Source: JAUIAI01 sp041396685
GTDB lineage: Bacteria > Pseudomonadota > Gammaproteobacteria > Burkholderiales > Burkholderiaceae_E
NCBI GenBank assembly: GCA_041396685.1
Contig: JAWKYD010000015.1
Location: forward strand, 62,001 to 126,000
Direction: 5' to 3'
DNA: 64,000 bases
Made by a program: the position numbers and the translations under genes. The notes below the pieces were generated by a model. It saw nothing but the letters and a program-made list of their open reading frames with translations. It did not search any database and had not been told where the DNA came from. Shown here one piece after another: positions 43,222 through 52,461 of the stretch. Position 1 is the first letter of the stretch, and the number at the start of each line of letters is the position of its first letter.

Positions 43222-44871
43222 TCACACTCTGGCGTTCGCGCGTGTCCGTGCGCCAGCGACAGACATCGGCGCCGACGCAGGCGCCGAGGAGCCGCCTTCG
43301 CGTCCCAGTCGGTCGAGAAGCCGCGACAGCCTGCGCGAGTGCCTTACGGTCAGGATCGTGAGCACGAGCGTGGGTACCATCACTGCCAGGAACGCGACGA
43401 GCTTCATGATTGCGCTCCACTCGGACATCGCGAAGATGTTCATGCCCAGGAAGCCGGTGCCGATCGTCGCTGCCATCCCGAATATGGTCACCACGGTCAG
43501 TCGCAGCACCGATTCGGACTGGCGCCGCACGTCGTCGCTGTCCAGGTACTGGCCCATGTCCAGTACCTCTTCGCGCACTTCATCGAACAATGCGTCGACA
43601 TTCAGATGCCGACGCATCATCCGGAACAATACATCGAGCATCGGCTGGTTCGAGATCTCGTGAAACCAGTATCGGTGGTTGAAGCGCAGAAAGCTTTGCA
43701 GCGAAGCGCGCACCCGGCGCTTGAACTGGTTCACCGAGGCCGGATCATCGGGATCGAGTTGCGAGACGGCCAGCACCTGGGTGTCGGACTGCAGCACCAG
43801 CGCGGCACGATGGAAGTGCGCGACCAACACCACCAGCTTGATCTGGTTTCGGAAATCGGCCAGCAGGCCACCGTCCTGGTCCGTGAACGCTGGATCGAGC
43901 GCGGAACCCAGCAAGGTGGTTGCGTGACCGTTGGTGAGCAAGCGGGTCGATAGTCCGATTCGCCCGCTCTCCGGCGCCCAGAGCCTGTCGTAGGCGTGCT
44001 CGCTTCGCAAAGCGGCACGTGCGCCGGCACTGTGCGCGAGCGCCGATTCGGCGCCGAGTCCCATCGCCAGTCGAACGTGGTCCGACTCGTCGATCGCGAA
44101 CGGATCGTCCACCGCGATGAAGCTCAGCGTCGGCATGCGCTGGTACTCGACCTGGCGATAGCGCAGCGGCCCTGGCAGCATCGAGAAGTGCAACACCATC
44201 GGGCTGAGCAACGCCGTCCAGTGCTCGGCCACCGCGGCGGCGCGATGCACGCGCACCGCCTGCAGATACTTGTCGGCGTCGTCGAAGTCGGATCGCCCGA
44301 GTTCGACGCCGTTCGCATCCAGCCAGCGAACCAGCCTGGCGCAGTGACGCGCCCGGCCATCGGCACCCCAACTCGACGGAAAGGCGCGTCCGAACCGGTG
44401 TTGGAGATCGATGACGCGTGCCAGCGGCAGATCGTCGCCGGCCACCTCCATCGTCAGGATGACGATGTCGACATCGAAAAAGAAATAGAGCCTGCAGTTG
44501 AGCACTGCCAGCGTCGTGCGCCATTCGCCGTCGAGATCGATCTCGACACGATCGATGTCCTTGCGCGCATAGACGCGTATCGGTGATTCGCCGTAACCGG
44601 TGTGTGCGCTGGGCGAGCGTCCCTGGCCATAGAGAAAACGCCTTACCGATGGCAGGAAGGCCATGAACTCGTGATAGCGACCGGCATCGAGCGGGCGCTC
44701 GGGCAGTTCGAACGCAGACTCTTCAGCGGTCCACAGGTTGTTGCCGTTCTGTGCTTCGAACAGTTCCCACCAGGGTTGTCTGCGCCGGAAACCCAGCGGC
44801 TCGATGAGCTGCAGCGGCCACATCAGGAAGTGACGAAAGTGGCGGACCGTGGGGGTGGTGGCATCGGTCAT
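43222..44871 (-). CDS. CorA-like divalent-cation transporter with large N-terminal domain
   Basis: 549 aa. The C-terminus has two hydrophobic helices with Gly476-Met-Asn478 ('GFLGMNIFAM') between them, the signature pore motif of the CorA Mg2+/Co2+ channel family; a long alpha-helical stalk precedes it ('VREEVLDMGQYLDSDD'). The roughly 400-residue N-terminal part is longer than in CorA (316 aa in E. coli) and I do not recognise it beyond an alpha/beta character. A proteobacterial subfamily of such long CorA-like proteins exists. The usual YGMNF is here LGMNI. ATG 44871 is preferred to the open frame reaching 44982. Confidence 0.75.
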   Translation of the reverse strand: MTDATTPTVRHFRHFLMWPLQLIEPLGFRRRQPWWELFEAQNGNNLWTAEESAFELPERPLDAGRYHEFMAFLPSVRRFLYGQGRSPSAHTGYGESPIRVYARKDIDRVEIDLDGEWRTTLAVLNCRLYFFFDVDIVILTMEVAGDDLPLARVIDLQHRFGRAFPSSWGADGRARHCARLVRWLDANGVELGRSDFDDADKYLQAVRVHRAAAVAEHWTALLSPMVLHFSMLPGPLRYRQVEYQRMPTLSFIAVDDPFAIDESDHVRLAMGLGAESALAHSAGARAALRSEHAYDRLWAPESGRIGLSTRLLTNGHATTLLGSALDPAFTDQDGGLLADFRNQIKLVVLVAHFHRAALVLQSDTQVLAVSQLDPDDPASVNQFKRRVRASLQSFLRFNHRYWFHEISNQPMLDVLFRMMRRHLNVDALFDEVREEVLDMGQYLDSDDVRRQSESVLRLTVVTIFGMAATIGTGFLGMNIFAMSEWSAIMKLVAFLAVMVPTLVLTILTVRHSRRLSRLLDRLGREGGSSAPASAPMSVAGARTRANARV

Positions 44872-44938
44872 CGCATACGTTCCTGGTTGCCGCCGGGGGC
44901 CGGGCTTCGGTCGCCGCCGCACATCATCCCCGCGCGCC

Positions 44939-44973
44939 AAAAAAAACGGGGCGCCCTGTTGCGAGCGCCCCGT
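44939..44973 (-). terminator. Intrinsic terminator of the liv operon
   Basis: Read on the minus strand: a 9-bp GC-rich perfect stem (arms 44965-44973 and 44946-44954, loop 10 nt) followed immediately by 7-8 T (44939-44945 as A on the plus strand). It lies 49 bp beyond the stop of the binding-protein gene, the last gene of the leftward ABC-importer operon. This is the clearest factor-independent terminator in the window. Confidence 0.9.
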
Positions 44974-45021
44974 GCCGATCATGGCGCCCGGTCGAATGAC
45001 GACCGGGTCTGACTCAAAAGC

Positions 45022-46230
45022 TCACTTGCCGTAGACCTTGCCGAAGGTCTCCCAGCTCTTGCCATTGAACTTGATCAACTGCTCGCGCTCGATCGGGAAG
45101 AAGTCGGTCGGCGACGTCTTCACGTTGATGCCGGGCATCAGCATGGGCGGCTCCATGTCGAGGTTCGCGGCCTGCTTCATGATATTGGCGCGTGAAAGAT
45201 CGTTGCCCGCCTGCTTGAGCAGCTGCTCGGTGACCTGGCCCGCGTTATAGCCGAACACGTAGAAGGTGTTCGTGATATCCGCACCGGGCAGGTACTTGTT
45301 CAGCCAGGCCGTGTAGTCGTCCCAGGCCTTGCCCTTCTGCCATTGCGGATCGGTCGGGTCTTTCAGATAGGCAGTCGAGATGATGCCCACCGAATTCTCC
45401 AGACCCGCAGGCTTCAGCACCGAGCCCACCGACTGCGACACGTTATTCAGGTAGTGCGTGGGCTTCCAACCGATCTCGGCCGCCTTCTTGATCGCCTGTG
45501 CCGCGAATTTCGGCGTGGTGATGTTGAAGAAGGTGTCCGCGCCCGAACCCTTCAGCGACACCATCTGGCTGTCGATGGTCGGATCCGTGACCTCGTACGA
45601 CACCTCGGAGACGATCATCGACTTTGCCTTGTCGCCCAACCCCATCTTGAAGCCTTCGAGGTAATCCTTACCGTAGTCATCGTTCTGGTAGAGGATGCCG
45701 ATCTTGGCCTTGGGATTGTTCTCGAGGATGTGCTGCGCATAGATCTTGCCCTCGGACTGATAGTTGGGCTGCAGACCCATGGTCCAGGGGAACTTCTTCG
45801 GTTGGCCCCACTTGGTGGCGCCGGTGGCCAGGAACAGATGCGGCACCTTTTTGGCATTCATGTACTTGTGGATCGCCGAGTTGGTCGGCGTCCCCAGGCT
45901 CTGCACCATGAACGCGACCTCTTCCTGCTCGACCAGCTTGCGGGCCTGCTCCACGGTCTTGGCAGGGTTGTAGCCATCGTCGAGCGACACGAAATTGATC
46001 ATGCGGCCGTTCACGCCGCCGTTGTCGTTGACGAACTGGAAATACGCAGCGAGCGCCTTGCCGATCGTGCCGTAAGCCGAGGCCGGGCCCGAGTACGGCA
46101 TCGTGTTGCCGATCTTGATCTCTTTGTCGGTGACGCCGGGAGCGTTCTTGGCGAGCGCCCCGCCAGCCAAGCCGACCATGGTGGCGCCCACGGCGACAGC
46201 CGTCAGCGTCTTGCGAATCGAAAATGTCAT
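45022..46230 (-). CDS. livK: Branched-chain amino-acid-type ABC substrate-binding protein
   Basis: 402 aa periplasmic protein. Signal peptide residues 1-28 ('TLTAVAVGATMVGLAGGALA'). The mature start 'GVTDKEIKIGNTMPYSGPAS' region and 'YNPAKTVEQARKLVEQEEV' region are typical of Leu/Ile/Val-binding family type 1 folds (given in part). A Shine-Dalgarno GAGGAG precedes ATG 46230; the frame is open upstream to 46419 but that would run through the gap. Last gene of the five-gene importer. Ligand may be an amino acid or an aromatic or short-chain acid; the family is broad. Confidence 0.93.
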   Translation of the reverse strand: MTFSIRKTLTAVAVGATMVGLAGGALAKNAPGVTDKEIKIGNTMPYSGPASAYGTIGKALAAYFQFVNDNGGVNGRMINFVSLDDGYNPAKTVEQARKLVEQEEVAFMVQSLGTPTNSAIHKYMNAKKVPHLFLATGATKWGQPKKFPWTMGLQPNYQSEGKIYAQHILENNPKAKIGILYQNDDYGKDYLEGFKMGLGDKAKSMIVSEVSYEVTDPTIDSQMVSLKGSGADTFFNITTPKFAAQAIKKAAEIGWKPTHYLNNVSQSVGSVLKPAGLENSVGIISTAYLKDPTDPQWQKGKAWDDYTAWLNKYLPGADITNTFYVFGYNAGQVTEQLLKQAGNDLSRANIMKQAANLDMEPPMLMPGINVKTSPTDFFPIEREQLIKFNGKSWETFGKVYGK

Positions 46231-46291
46231 GTCTTGTCTCCTCGGTGTTGAACCGGATGGGGTCAGGCAGGTCAGATGGTGCCTGTGTGAA

Positions 46292-47308
46292 TCAACGCTG
46301 CCCTCGCATTTTGGCTGACAGCTTGACCAATGCACCGTAGATGCCAAAGGGCATGAGGTACATGAAAGCGATGAGGAATATGCCATAAACGGCCCATGGC
46401 GCACTCTTGGAAATGGCATCGGCCACGTTCGGCACGAACTGGATGAACAATGCCCCGAAGATGGCTCCGGGCAGTGAGGCGAGACCGCCGACCACGATGC
46501 CGACCAGGAAGGTGATCGACACGAAAATCGTGAAGCTGTCGGGCGCCACGAAGGCCACGACGATACCGCCCAAGGCGCCGGCCACCCCCGTAAATGCAGC
46601 CGACACGCCGAACGTGAGCGACTTGAACATGGCCAGATTCACACCCATGGCCGATGCCGCCGTCGGATGATCTCGAATGGCCACGAGGGCGCGTCCCACG
46701 CGGCCGCGCAACAGATTTCGGGCCAGCCAGAACATGAACACCGTCACGAGCAAGGTAAAGAAATAGAGATAGCGGTCGTCATTGAACGATTGCCCGAACA
46801 GCTCGAATTCGAACGGTGGCTCCGGCTTGAGCAGGACGATGCCCTGCACGCCGCCGGTCAGCTCCTCGATGCCCTTGTACTTGAGCATCTGCGGCGTTGC
46901 CACCCCCAGCGCGAGCGTGGCGAGCGCCAGGAAGTGGCCCTCGAGGCGCAGCGCGGGAAAGCCGACCAGGAAGCCGACGGTGAACGTGACCAGCGCCGCG
47001 GCGGGCAACGTCGCCCAGAACGGGAACTCGTAGTGTTCCATCAGGATGGCCGCCGTGTAGGCGCCGACCGCGTAAAACGCACCGTGGCCCAGCGAGATCT
47101 GGCCGTTGTAGCCGGTGAGGATGTTCAGGCCCAGAAGCGCGATCGCGTAGGCGAACACCAGCGTGAACTGGAACACCACGTAGTTCTTGACCAGAAACGG
47201 AAACAAACAGAGCACGACCGCCAGTGCCAGCCAGAACACGAAGTTCAGCGCACCGGCGCCACGCGATGCCCGCGCCACGCGAGACAGAGACTCGAAGGGG
47301 GGTTTCAT
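46292..47308 (-). CDS. livM: Branched-chain amino-acid-type ABC permease LivM
   Basis: 338 aa inner-membrane permease with about 9-10 hydrophobic helices. 'LNILTGYNGQISLGHGAFYAVGAY' region (partial) and 'FPALRLEGHFLALATLA' are the LivM signatures. ATG 47308 overlaps the livH stop (ATGA), so the pair is translationally coupled; the longer open frame to 48025 lies inside livH and is rejected. Forms the membrane channel with LivH. Confidence 0.93.
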   Translation of the reverse strand: MKPPFESLSRVARASRGAGALNFVFWLALAVVLCLFPFLVKNYVVFQFTLVFAYAIALLGLNILTGYNGQISLGHGAFYAVGAYTAAILMEHYEFPFWATLPAAALVTFTVGFLVGFPALRLEGHFLALATLALGVATPQMLKYKGIEELTGGVQGIVLLKPEPPFEFELFGQSFNDDRYLYFFTLLVTVFMFWLARNLLRGRVGRALVAIRDHPTAASAMGVNLAMFKSLTFGVSAAFTGVAGALGGIVVAFVAPDSFTIFVSITFLVGIVVGGLASLPGAIFGALFIQFVPNVADAISKSAPWAVYGIFLIAFMYLMPFGIYGALVKLSAKMRGQR

Positions 47309-48177
47309 ACGCGGCTCACCACCACCTTGCCGAACAGGCCGTTCGGCTTGACCGTCAGAATGCCGACGATGAGCACCAGCGCTACCGTCAACTTGAGTTC
47401 GGTGCCGATCACATAGGCCCCGAGCAGGTTCTCGACCACACCGACGATCAGCCCGCCGATGGCCGCGCCCCAGGGATTGTCGATACCCCCGAGCAATGCA
47501 CCGGCGAAGCCGTAGAGCAGGATGCCCGACATCATGTTCGGATCGAGGAACACCACGGGCGCAATCATCATGCCGGCCACCGCGCCGATTGCGGCCGCCA
47601 GTCCCCAGCCCAGTGCCAGCATCCACGACACCCGGATACCGACGAGACGCGCCGATTCCGGGTTCTGAGCCGCTGCGCGCATCGCCAGGCCCACCGGGGT
47701 GAGTCGCAGGAAGCCAAACACGCCGGCGACCACGATTGCCATGACCATGAACGAGCCGACGTCGTGCGCCGAAAAGACGTCGCTCGCGTACCAGGCATCC
47801 TTGTTGAACGGCGATTCGAATGACTTGATCGTGTGCTCGAAGATCCAGCCGGCCACAGCATTGAAGATGACCAGCAGCCCGATGAAGACGATGACGTTGT
47901 TCAGGACGGGCGCCTTCTCGACCGGGCGAAGGATCAGCCGCTGAATGATGACGGCGCCGATGAACGAGACCGCGACGGTGAGGAAGAACGCGACCCAGTA
48001 CGGCATGCCGCCCTTGATCAGCCACCAGGCGATGAAGGTGCTGAACGTGGCCATTTCGCCTTGGGCGAAATTGATGTGGTGCGTGGACTGGTAGATCATG
48101 ACCAGTGCCAACGCGATGGATCCGTAGATGGCGCCGCTGGCCAGGCCGGCGAACACCTGCTGCATGAATGCTTCCAC
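47305..48177 (-). CDS. livH: Branched-chain amino-acid-type ABC permease LivH
   Basis: 290 aa permease. Begins at GTG 48177 ('EAFMQQVFAGLASGAIYG'), two bases after the livF stop and preceded by 'GGGGGT'; ATG 48165 four codons later is the alternative. Family landmarks: 'INFAQGEMATF' and the C-terminal 'GGLIVGVVENLLGAY'. About 8 membrane helices. The upstream frame to 48279 lies in livF and is rejected. Confidence 0.92.
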   Translation of the reverse strand: MEAFMQQVFAGLASGAIYGSIALALVMIYQSTHHINFAQGEMATFSTFIAWWLIKGGMPYWVAFFLTVAVSFIGAVIIQRLILRPVEKAPVLNNVIVFIGLLVIFNAVAGWIFEHTIKSFESPFNKDAWYASDVFSAHDVGSFMVMAIVVAGVFGFLRLTPVGLAMRAAAQNPESARLVGIRVSWMLALGWGLAAAIGAVAGMMIAPVVFLDPNMMSGILLYGFAGALLGGIDNPWGAAIGGLIVGVVENLLGAYVIGTELKLTVALVLIVGILTVKPNGLFGKVVVSRV

Positions 48178-48178
48178 G

Positions 48179-48892
48179 TCAAACCCCCAGGTAAGCCTTT
48201 CGTACCGATTCGTCGGCCTTGATCTCGTCGCTGCTGCCCGAAACCACCACCCGCCCGGTCTCGAGCAGATAAGCGTCATGCGCCAGGTCGAGCGCGATCG
48301 AGGCGTTCTGCTCGACCAGCAGCATGCTGACGTTGTCTTCGCGATTGATGCGCGCCATGATCTCGAAGATCTCGCGCACGATCAGCGGGGCCAGACCGAA
48401 CGACGGTTCGTCGAGCAGCAGCAAGCGCGGCTTGAGCATCAGCGCACGGCTGATGGCCAGCATCTGCTGCTCGCCACCGGAGAGCGTGCCGGCCTGCTGG
48501 CGACGACGCTCCTTCAGGCGTGGGAAGCGCTCGTAGACATAGTCCATGTCGCGCGTGACCTCGGCTCGGTCGCGACGCGTATAGGCGCCCAGGCGCAGAT
48601 TCTCCTCGACCGTCACCGCCGTGAACGTGCCGCGCCCGTCGGGCACGTGCGCGACCCCCATGCGCACGACCTGCTCGGTGCTCTTCGCCGTCACCGGCGT
48701 GCCATCGATCTCGATCGTGCCCTCGGTGCGCACCATCTGGCAGATCGAGCGCAGGGTCGTGGTCTTGCCGGCGCCATTGGCCCCCAGGATCGTGGTGATC
48801 CGACCGGCTTCGAGCGAGAAGCTGACACCGAACAGGGCCTGGGTCGAGCCGTAATAGGCGTTAAGGTCGCGAACCTCGAGCAGCTTGCTCAT
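48179..48892 (-). CDS. livF: ABC transporter ATP-binding protein LivF
   Basis: 237 aa cytoplasmic ATPase. Walker A 'GANGAGKTTTLRS', signature 'LSGGEQQMLAISRAL', Walker B 'LLLLDEPSFGLAP' and a switch His in the following segment. ATG 48892 overlaps the livG stop (ATGA). Pairs with LivG to power the importer. Confidence 0.95.
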   Translation of the reverse strand: MSKLLEVRDLNAYYGSTQALFGVSFSLEAGRITTILGANGAGKTTTLRSICQMVRTEGTIEIDGTPVTAKSTEQVVRMGVAHVPDGRGTFTAVTVEENLRLGAYTRRDRAEVTRDMDYVYERFPRLKERRRQQAGTLSGGEQQMLAISRALMLKPRLLLLDEPSFGLAPLIVREIFEIMARINREDNVSMLLVEQNASIALDLAHDAYLLETGRVVVSGSSDEIKADESVRKAYLGV

Positions 48893-49683
48893 GCGGCGGC
48901 CTCTTCGTTGTCGGCCGGTGCGCCCAGGTAGGCGGCGATCACCTCCGGATGTGACTGGATCTGCGCTGGTGTGCCCTCGGCGATCTTCGCGCCGAAGTTC
49001 AGCACCACGATGTGATCGGACACCTTCATGACGAGGCTCATGTGGTGCTCTACCAGCAACACCGTGATGCCGAGTTCATCGCGCACCCGCAGGATGTTGG
49101 TGCCCAGATCCTCCAGTTCCTCGTGATTGAGGCCGGCTGCCGGTTCGTCCAGCAGCAGCAACTTGGGCTCGGCCGCGAGCGCGCGCGCGAGCTCGACCCG
49201 CTTCTGCAGACCAAACGGCAGATCGCCCACGGCACGATCGGCGACGTCGGTCAGGTGCATCATGTCGATCAGCCGGTCGGCATGCTGGCCAAGGCGTTTC
49301 TCCTCGGCCGAAACCGACGGCAGCCAGAGCGCGCTCGACAGGAAACCCGACGCGGACCGGCAATGCGCACCGACCATGATGTTGTGCCGCACGCTGAGGG
49401 TGCGGAACATCGCGAGATTCTGGAAGGTTCGACCGATGCCCAGGTCGGCCATGCGGTGCACGGGCGTATTGGTGATCGACTGCCCTTCGAAAAGGATGTC
49501 GCCGGACTCATAGCGATAGAGCCGGGAAAGGCAGTTGAAAAGGGTGGTCTTGCCGGCACCGTTCGGACCGATAAGACCACATACCCCCCCAAGGGGAACG
49601 TCGAAGCTCACGCGATCCAGCGCCACGATGCCGCCGAAGCGCACAGTGACGTCTCGAACGCTGAGCAGGGCATTACCGCTCAC
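48889..49683 (-). CDS. livG: ABC transporter ATP-binding protein LivG
   Basis: 264 aa. Walker A 'GPNGAGKTTLFN', a signature segment around 'LPFGLQKRVELARAL' and Walker B 'LLLLDEPAAGLN'; the C-terminal extension 'GTPAQIQSHPEVIAAYLG' marks the LivG subfamily. The start is GTG 49683 with AGGAGG 8 nt upstream. First gene of the leftward livGFHMK operon, divergent from nudC over 142 bp. Confidence 0.95.
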   Translation of the reverse strand: MSGNALLSVRDVTVRFGGIVALDRVSFDVPLGGVCGLIGPNGAGKTTLFNCLSRLYRYESGDILFEGQSITNTPVHRMADLGIGRTFQNLAMFRTLSVRHNIMVGAHCRSASGFLSSALWLPSVSAEEKRLGQHADRLIDMMHLTDVADRAVGDLPFGLQKRVELARALAAEPKLLLLDEPAAGLNHEELEDLGTNILRVRDELGITVLLVEHHMSLVMKVSDHIVVLNFGAKIAEGTPAQIQSHPEVIAAYLGAPADNEEAAA

Positions 49684-49825
49684 CGTGAATCCTCCTGATT
49701 GCGCCGTTGTTTCGCGTCGCTGGACGCCGGGCGCATTTTTTCCTTGCCGGTGTCCGGCCCAAGGCGCGCTAAGTGTAGCGGAAAGCCGTCATCACGATCC
49801 GGGCCGGCCGTGTCACAATCATCCG

Positions 49826-50656
49826 ATGCTGATCACGCCACCCGAATTCGAGCCCGATCGTCTGATCGGATTGGACGATGATGTCGTCGTCCATGTCTTT
49901 TCGCGCGACAGGCTCGTGCTGCCCGGGCAAACGGCCGGCCCGCTCACCTGGCCGGTCTATCGTCAGGCCGGTTTCGAGCCGCGGCTGGTTCACGGCATCG
50001 GCCGGCTCGGTGGCATGCCGCACGTGGCCGTTTCGGTTGGCGATCCCGAAGGGCCTCTGCCAGAGGGCTTCTCGGCCACCAATCTGCGCCAGCTGTTCGG
50101 CGTCATCGACGACCAGTTGTTGGCCGTGGCCATGCGCGCCGTGCAGGTGCTGGAGTGGGACCGCACTCATCGCTTCTGCGGTGCCTGCGGCGGGCCGACC
50201 GAAGCGGTTGCGCACGAGCGCGCTCGCGAGTGCCGCCCGTGCCGGCTCACGTTCTATCCGCGTATCGCCCCGGCCATGATGGTGCTGATTCGCGACGGCA
50301 GTCGGCTGCTGCTCGGTCGCGGCATCAATTTTCCGCCCGGCCGCTACAGCGCGCTCGCCGGCTTTCTCGAGGCCGGCGAGACCATCGAGCAGGCGATCCA
50401 CCGCGAGGTCTTCGAGGAAGTCAACGTGCAGGTCAGCAATCTGCGCTATTTCGGTAGCCAGAGCTGGCCCTTCCCGAACTCGCTGATGATCGCTTTTGTC
50501 GCCGACTATGCCGGCGGTGAGTTGCGGCACGATCCCAGCGAACTGGCCGACGCTGCCTTCTTCGAGCTCGACGAGTTGCCGCGCTTGCCGCCGCCGTTGA
50601 GCATTGCGCGTGCTCTCATCGACACCACGATTGCCGATATCCGCGCGGGTCGTTGA
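49826..50656 (+). CDS. nudC: NADH pyrophosphatase / NAD-cap decapping hydrolase
   Basis: 276 aa Nudix hydrolase of the NudC type, which cleaves NADH and NAD-capped RNA. A zinc ribbon is formed by 'CGACG' and 'CRPC' about residues 113-135. The Nudix box is complete (G-x5-E-x7-R-E-V-x-E-E) except that its final Gly is Asn ('EEVNV'). The NudC-specific 'SQSWPFPNSLM' motif follows, with Ser where many have Pro. ATG 49826 gives the usual length. Diverges from livG. Confidence 0.93.
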   Translation: MLITPPEFEPDRLIGLDDDVVVHVFSRDRLVLPGQTAGPLTWPVYRQAGFEPRLVHGIGRLGGMPHVAVSVGDPEGPLPEGFSATNLRQLFGVIDDQLLAVAMRAVQVLEWDRTHRFCGACGGPTEAVAHERARECRPCRLTFYPRIAPAMMVLIRDGSRLLLGRGINFPPGRYSALAGFLEAGETIEQAIHREVFEEVNVQVSNLRYFGSQSWPFPNSLMIAFVADYAGGELRHDPSELADAAFFELDELPRLPPPLSIARALIDTTIADIRAGR

Positions 50657-50894
50657 GCTGCCGAACAGGTGGTGACCTCGACCTGCCTATCCTGGCCTGG
50701 TGTTCACGCTGGCTCGTATTGCAATGCCCTTGCCGGATTCGCTGGCTCGCAGATGCATGCCGCGGACAGCGGGTTAACATTCCGGCCAAGGAGTGCGCGT
50801 CTTTCACGATTCGAATGGCGGCGCTGAAACAATTTCTTTGGGCGGCGTGTTTCGTTTTCGTCCCACGACCCGTCATCGCCAAGAGAACGACTCG

Positions 50895-51557
50895 ATGCTC
50901 GACACGATCACCCGGCCACCGATCGACGTGTGTCCACCAATTGACTCGGACCGCCGCCGTCTGCTGATCGCGATCGCCGGCGGCGTTGCGCTCGCTGGTT
51001 GCGCCGCCACCGGCGATCACGCTTTCCAGTCCGGCCCGCTCGCCCGCGTTACCCCCAAGGACTTCGCCTCTTACGACCCGGCGCACATCGCCGCAGGTAT
51101 CGACATCGATTCGCGCGTGCCCGCCGAGCTCAATCGTGGCATCGAGTTGGTTGCCGGCGTCATGCCTGTCGATCACGACGCCTGGCAGCCCGTTGGCGCA
51201 CGCTTGCCGATGCGTCCGATGATGCTGCTGGGCGATAAACCCGACGTCGCAGCCGGCAAGCCGATGCACGCCTGGGCCGAATCGCCGGCAGGGGGGCGTC
51301 TGCGGCTGGCCTATGTTCTGACCGACGACGGCCGCGAGGAGATGCGCCGCCTTCAGGGTAAGTTCAGTGATTTGCTGGCCAGGCACCCGCCTTCGTCCGG
51401 CCATCGGGGTGCGCTGCGCTTGCGGGTCGACATGTACAGAATGCTGCCACCCAATGTCGCATCGTTCGCATCCAGCCGCCTGCAGAACTGGCTGCAACTG
51501 TCCCTCGCCGAAGGGCCCGTCTTGATCTGGGATGGCCGTGTCGGCGACATGCGCTGA
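50895..51557 (+). CDS. Lipoprotein of unknown function with Tat-like signal
   Basis: 220 aa. The N-terminus has 'DSDRRRLLIAIAGGVALAGCA': a twin-arginine-like pair, a hydrophobic run and a lipobox (LAGC), so it is probably an exported lipoprotein. The rest is a mixed alpha/beta domain with no family I recognise ('YDPAHIAAGIDIDSRVP' and 'LRVDMYRMLPPNV' are its most distinctive parts). ATG 50895 was chosen for the signal; a GTG at 50793 is open in frame. The 238 bp upstream show no gene. Convergent with the enoyl-CoA hydratase. Confidence 0.65.
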   Translation: MLDTITRPPIDVCPPIDSDRRRLLIAIAGGVALAGCAATGDHAFQSGPLARVTPKDFASYDPAHIAAGIDIDSRVPAELNRGIELVAGVMPVDHDAWQPVGARLPMRPMMLLGDKPDVAAGKPMHAWAESPAGGRLRLAYVLTDDGREEMRRLQGKFSDLLARHPPSSGHRGALRLRVDMYRMLPPNVASFASSRLQNWLQLSLAEGPVLIWDGRVGDMR

Positions 51558-51600
51558 TCAGTAGCGATCGGCGTACTCGCTCGCGCCGGGATCTCGGAAC

Positions 51601-52461
51601 CTACCCGGCCCGCTTGTCTGGTTCGGACGATCCGACCGTGTCGCCCTGGATGGTCATCTTGCCGGTGTTCATCTGCTGCAATCGCTGGGCGGTGTCGGCG
51701 CCAACCATCAGATCGCAGAAGAGCGTACGCTCGACTGCCAGCGCCTGCTCATCCGATCCGAGTTCGACATCCAGTCCTGAGCGCCGTATCAGGTGCTTGA
51801 TATGGGCTCGGGCTTTCGCGGGGCGCTCGGCGATCGCCTCTGCCAGGCGCAGCGCGTGCGCCACGACGTCCCCGCGCACCACGTCGTTGACGAGCCCGTA
51901 GGCGCGCGCCTCGCGCGGGCCCAGGGTGTGGCCGAGCAGCATCAGCTCGAGTGCCTTGGCCTGACCTACCAGGCGCGTCAGCCTTTGGGTGCCACCCGCA
52001 CCCGGCAACAAGCCGATGTTCACCTCGGGCAGACCGATCGGATAGTCGCCATCGCTGGCAAGGCGCAGGTCGCAGGCCAGGGCTAGCTCGTAACCCCCAC
52101 CCATCGCAATCCCGTTGATGGCGGCAATGTAGGTACTGTCGCTGGCTTCGATCTGGCGGAAGACTCGATGGATGTCGGCCTCGGGTACGCTGCGCCTGAC
52201 ATCGAAGCGCAGACCTCGGGCCGCCATCTGGCGCGCACGCGTTTCGAGTACCAGGGTGTCATAGTGCCGGACGAACACCCCCGGTACGCCACCCGTGATC
52301 ACGACCACCGAGATGCCGGCAGTCGATTCGAGCTGGTCGAGCGCCTTGACCAACTCGCGCTCGGTCGTGTCGTCCATGTAGCCATGCGGGGGATTCGCGA
52401 TCCGCAGCACGGCGATGCCCGGCGCGGGGCTGTCGATCGACACATGCTTGCCCTGGTACAT
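51601..52461 (-). CDS. Enoyl-CoA hydratase/isomerase family protein
   Basis: 286 aa crotonase-fold enzyme. Oxyanion-hole segments 'GGVPGVFVRHYD' and 'AINGIAMGGGYELALACDLR' and 'GLLPGAGGTQRL' are present. Glutamates matching both catalytic residues of mitochondrial enoyl-CoA hydratase (in GGGYE and LPE) are kept, so hydration is plausible. ATG 52461 is preceded by AGGAGA; the open frame to 52599 is rejected. No linked beta-oxidation genes nearby, so the substrate is open. Confidence 0.9.
   Translation of the reverse strand: MYQGKHVSIDSPAPGIAVLRIANPPHGYMDDTTERELVKALDQLESTAGISVVVITGGVPGVFVRHYDTLVLETRARQMAARGLRFDVRRSVPEADIHRVFRQIEASDSTYIAAINGIAMGGGYELALACDLRLASDGDYPIGLPEVNIGLLPGAGGTQRLTRLVGQAKALELMLLGHTLGPREARAYGLVNDVVRGDVVAHALRLAEAIAERPAKARAHIKHLIRRSGLDVELGSDEQALAVERTLFCDLMVGADTAQRLQQMNTGKMTIQGDTVGSSEPDKRAG

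Noticed and set aside
46292..48025. 577-codon version of LivM
   Set aside because: Its N-terminal half overlaps livH in another frame; ATG 47308 gives the normal LivM length and an ATGA overlap.
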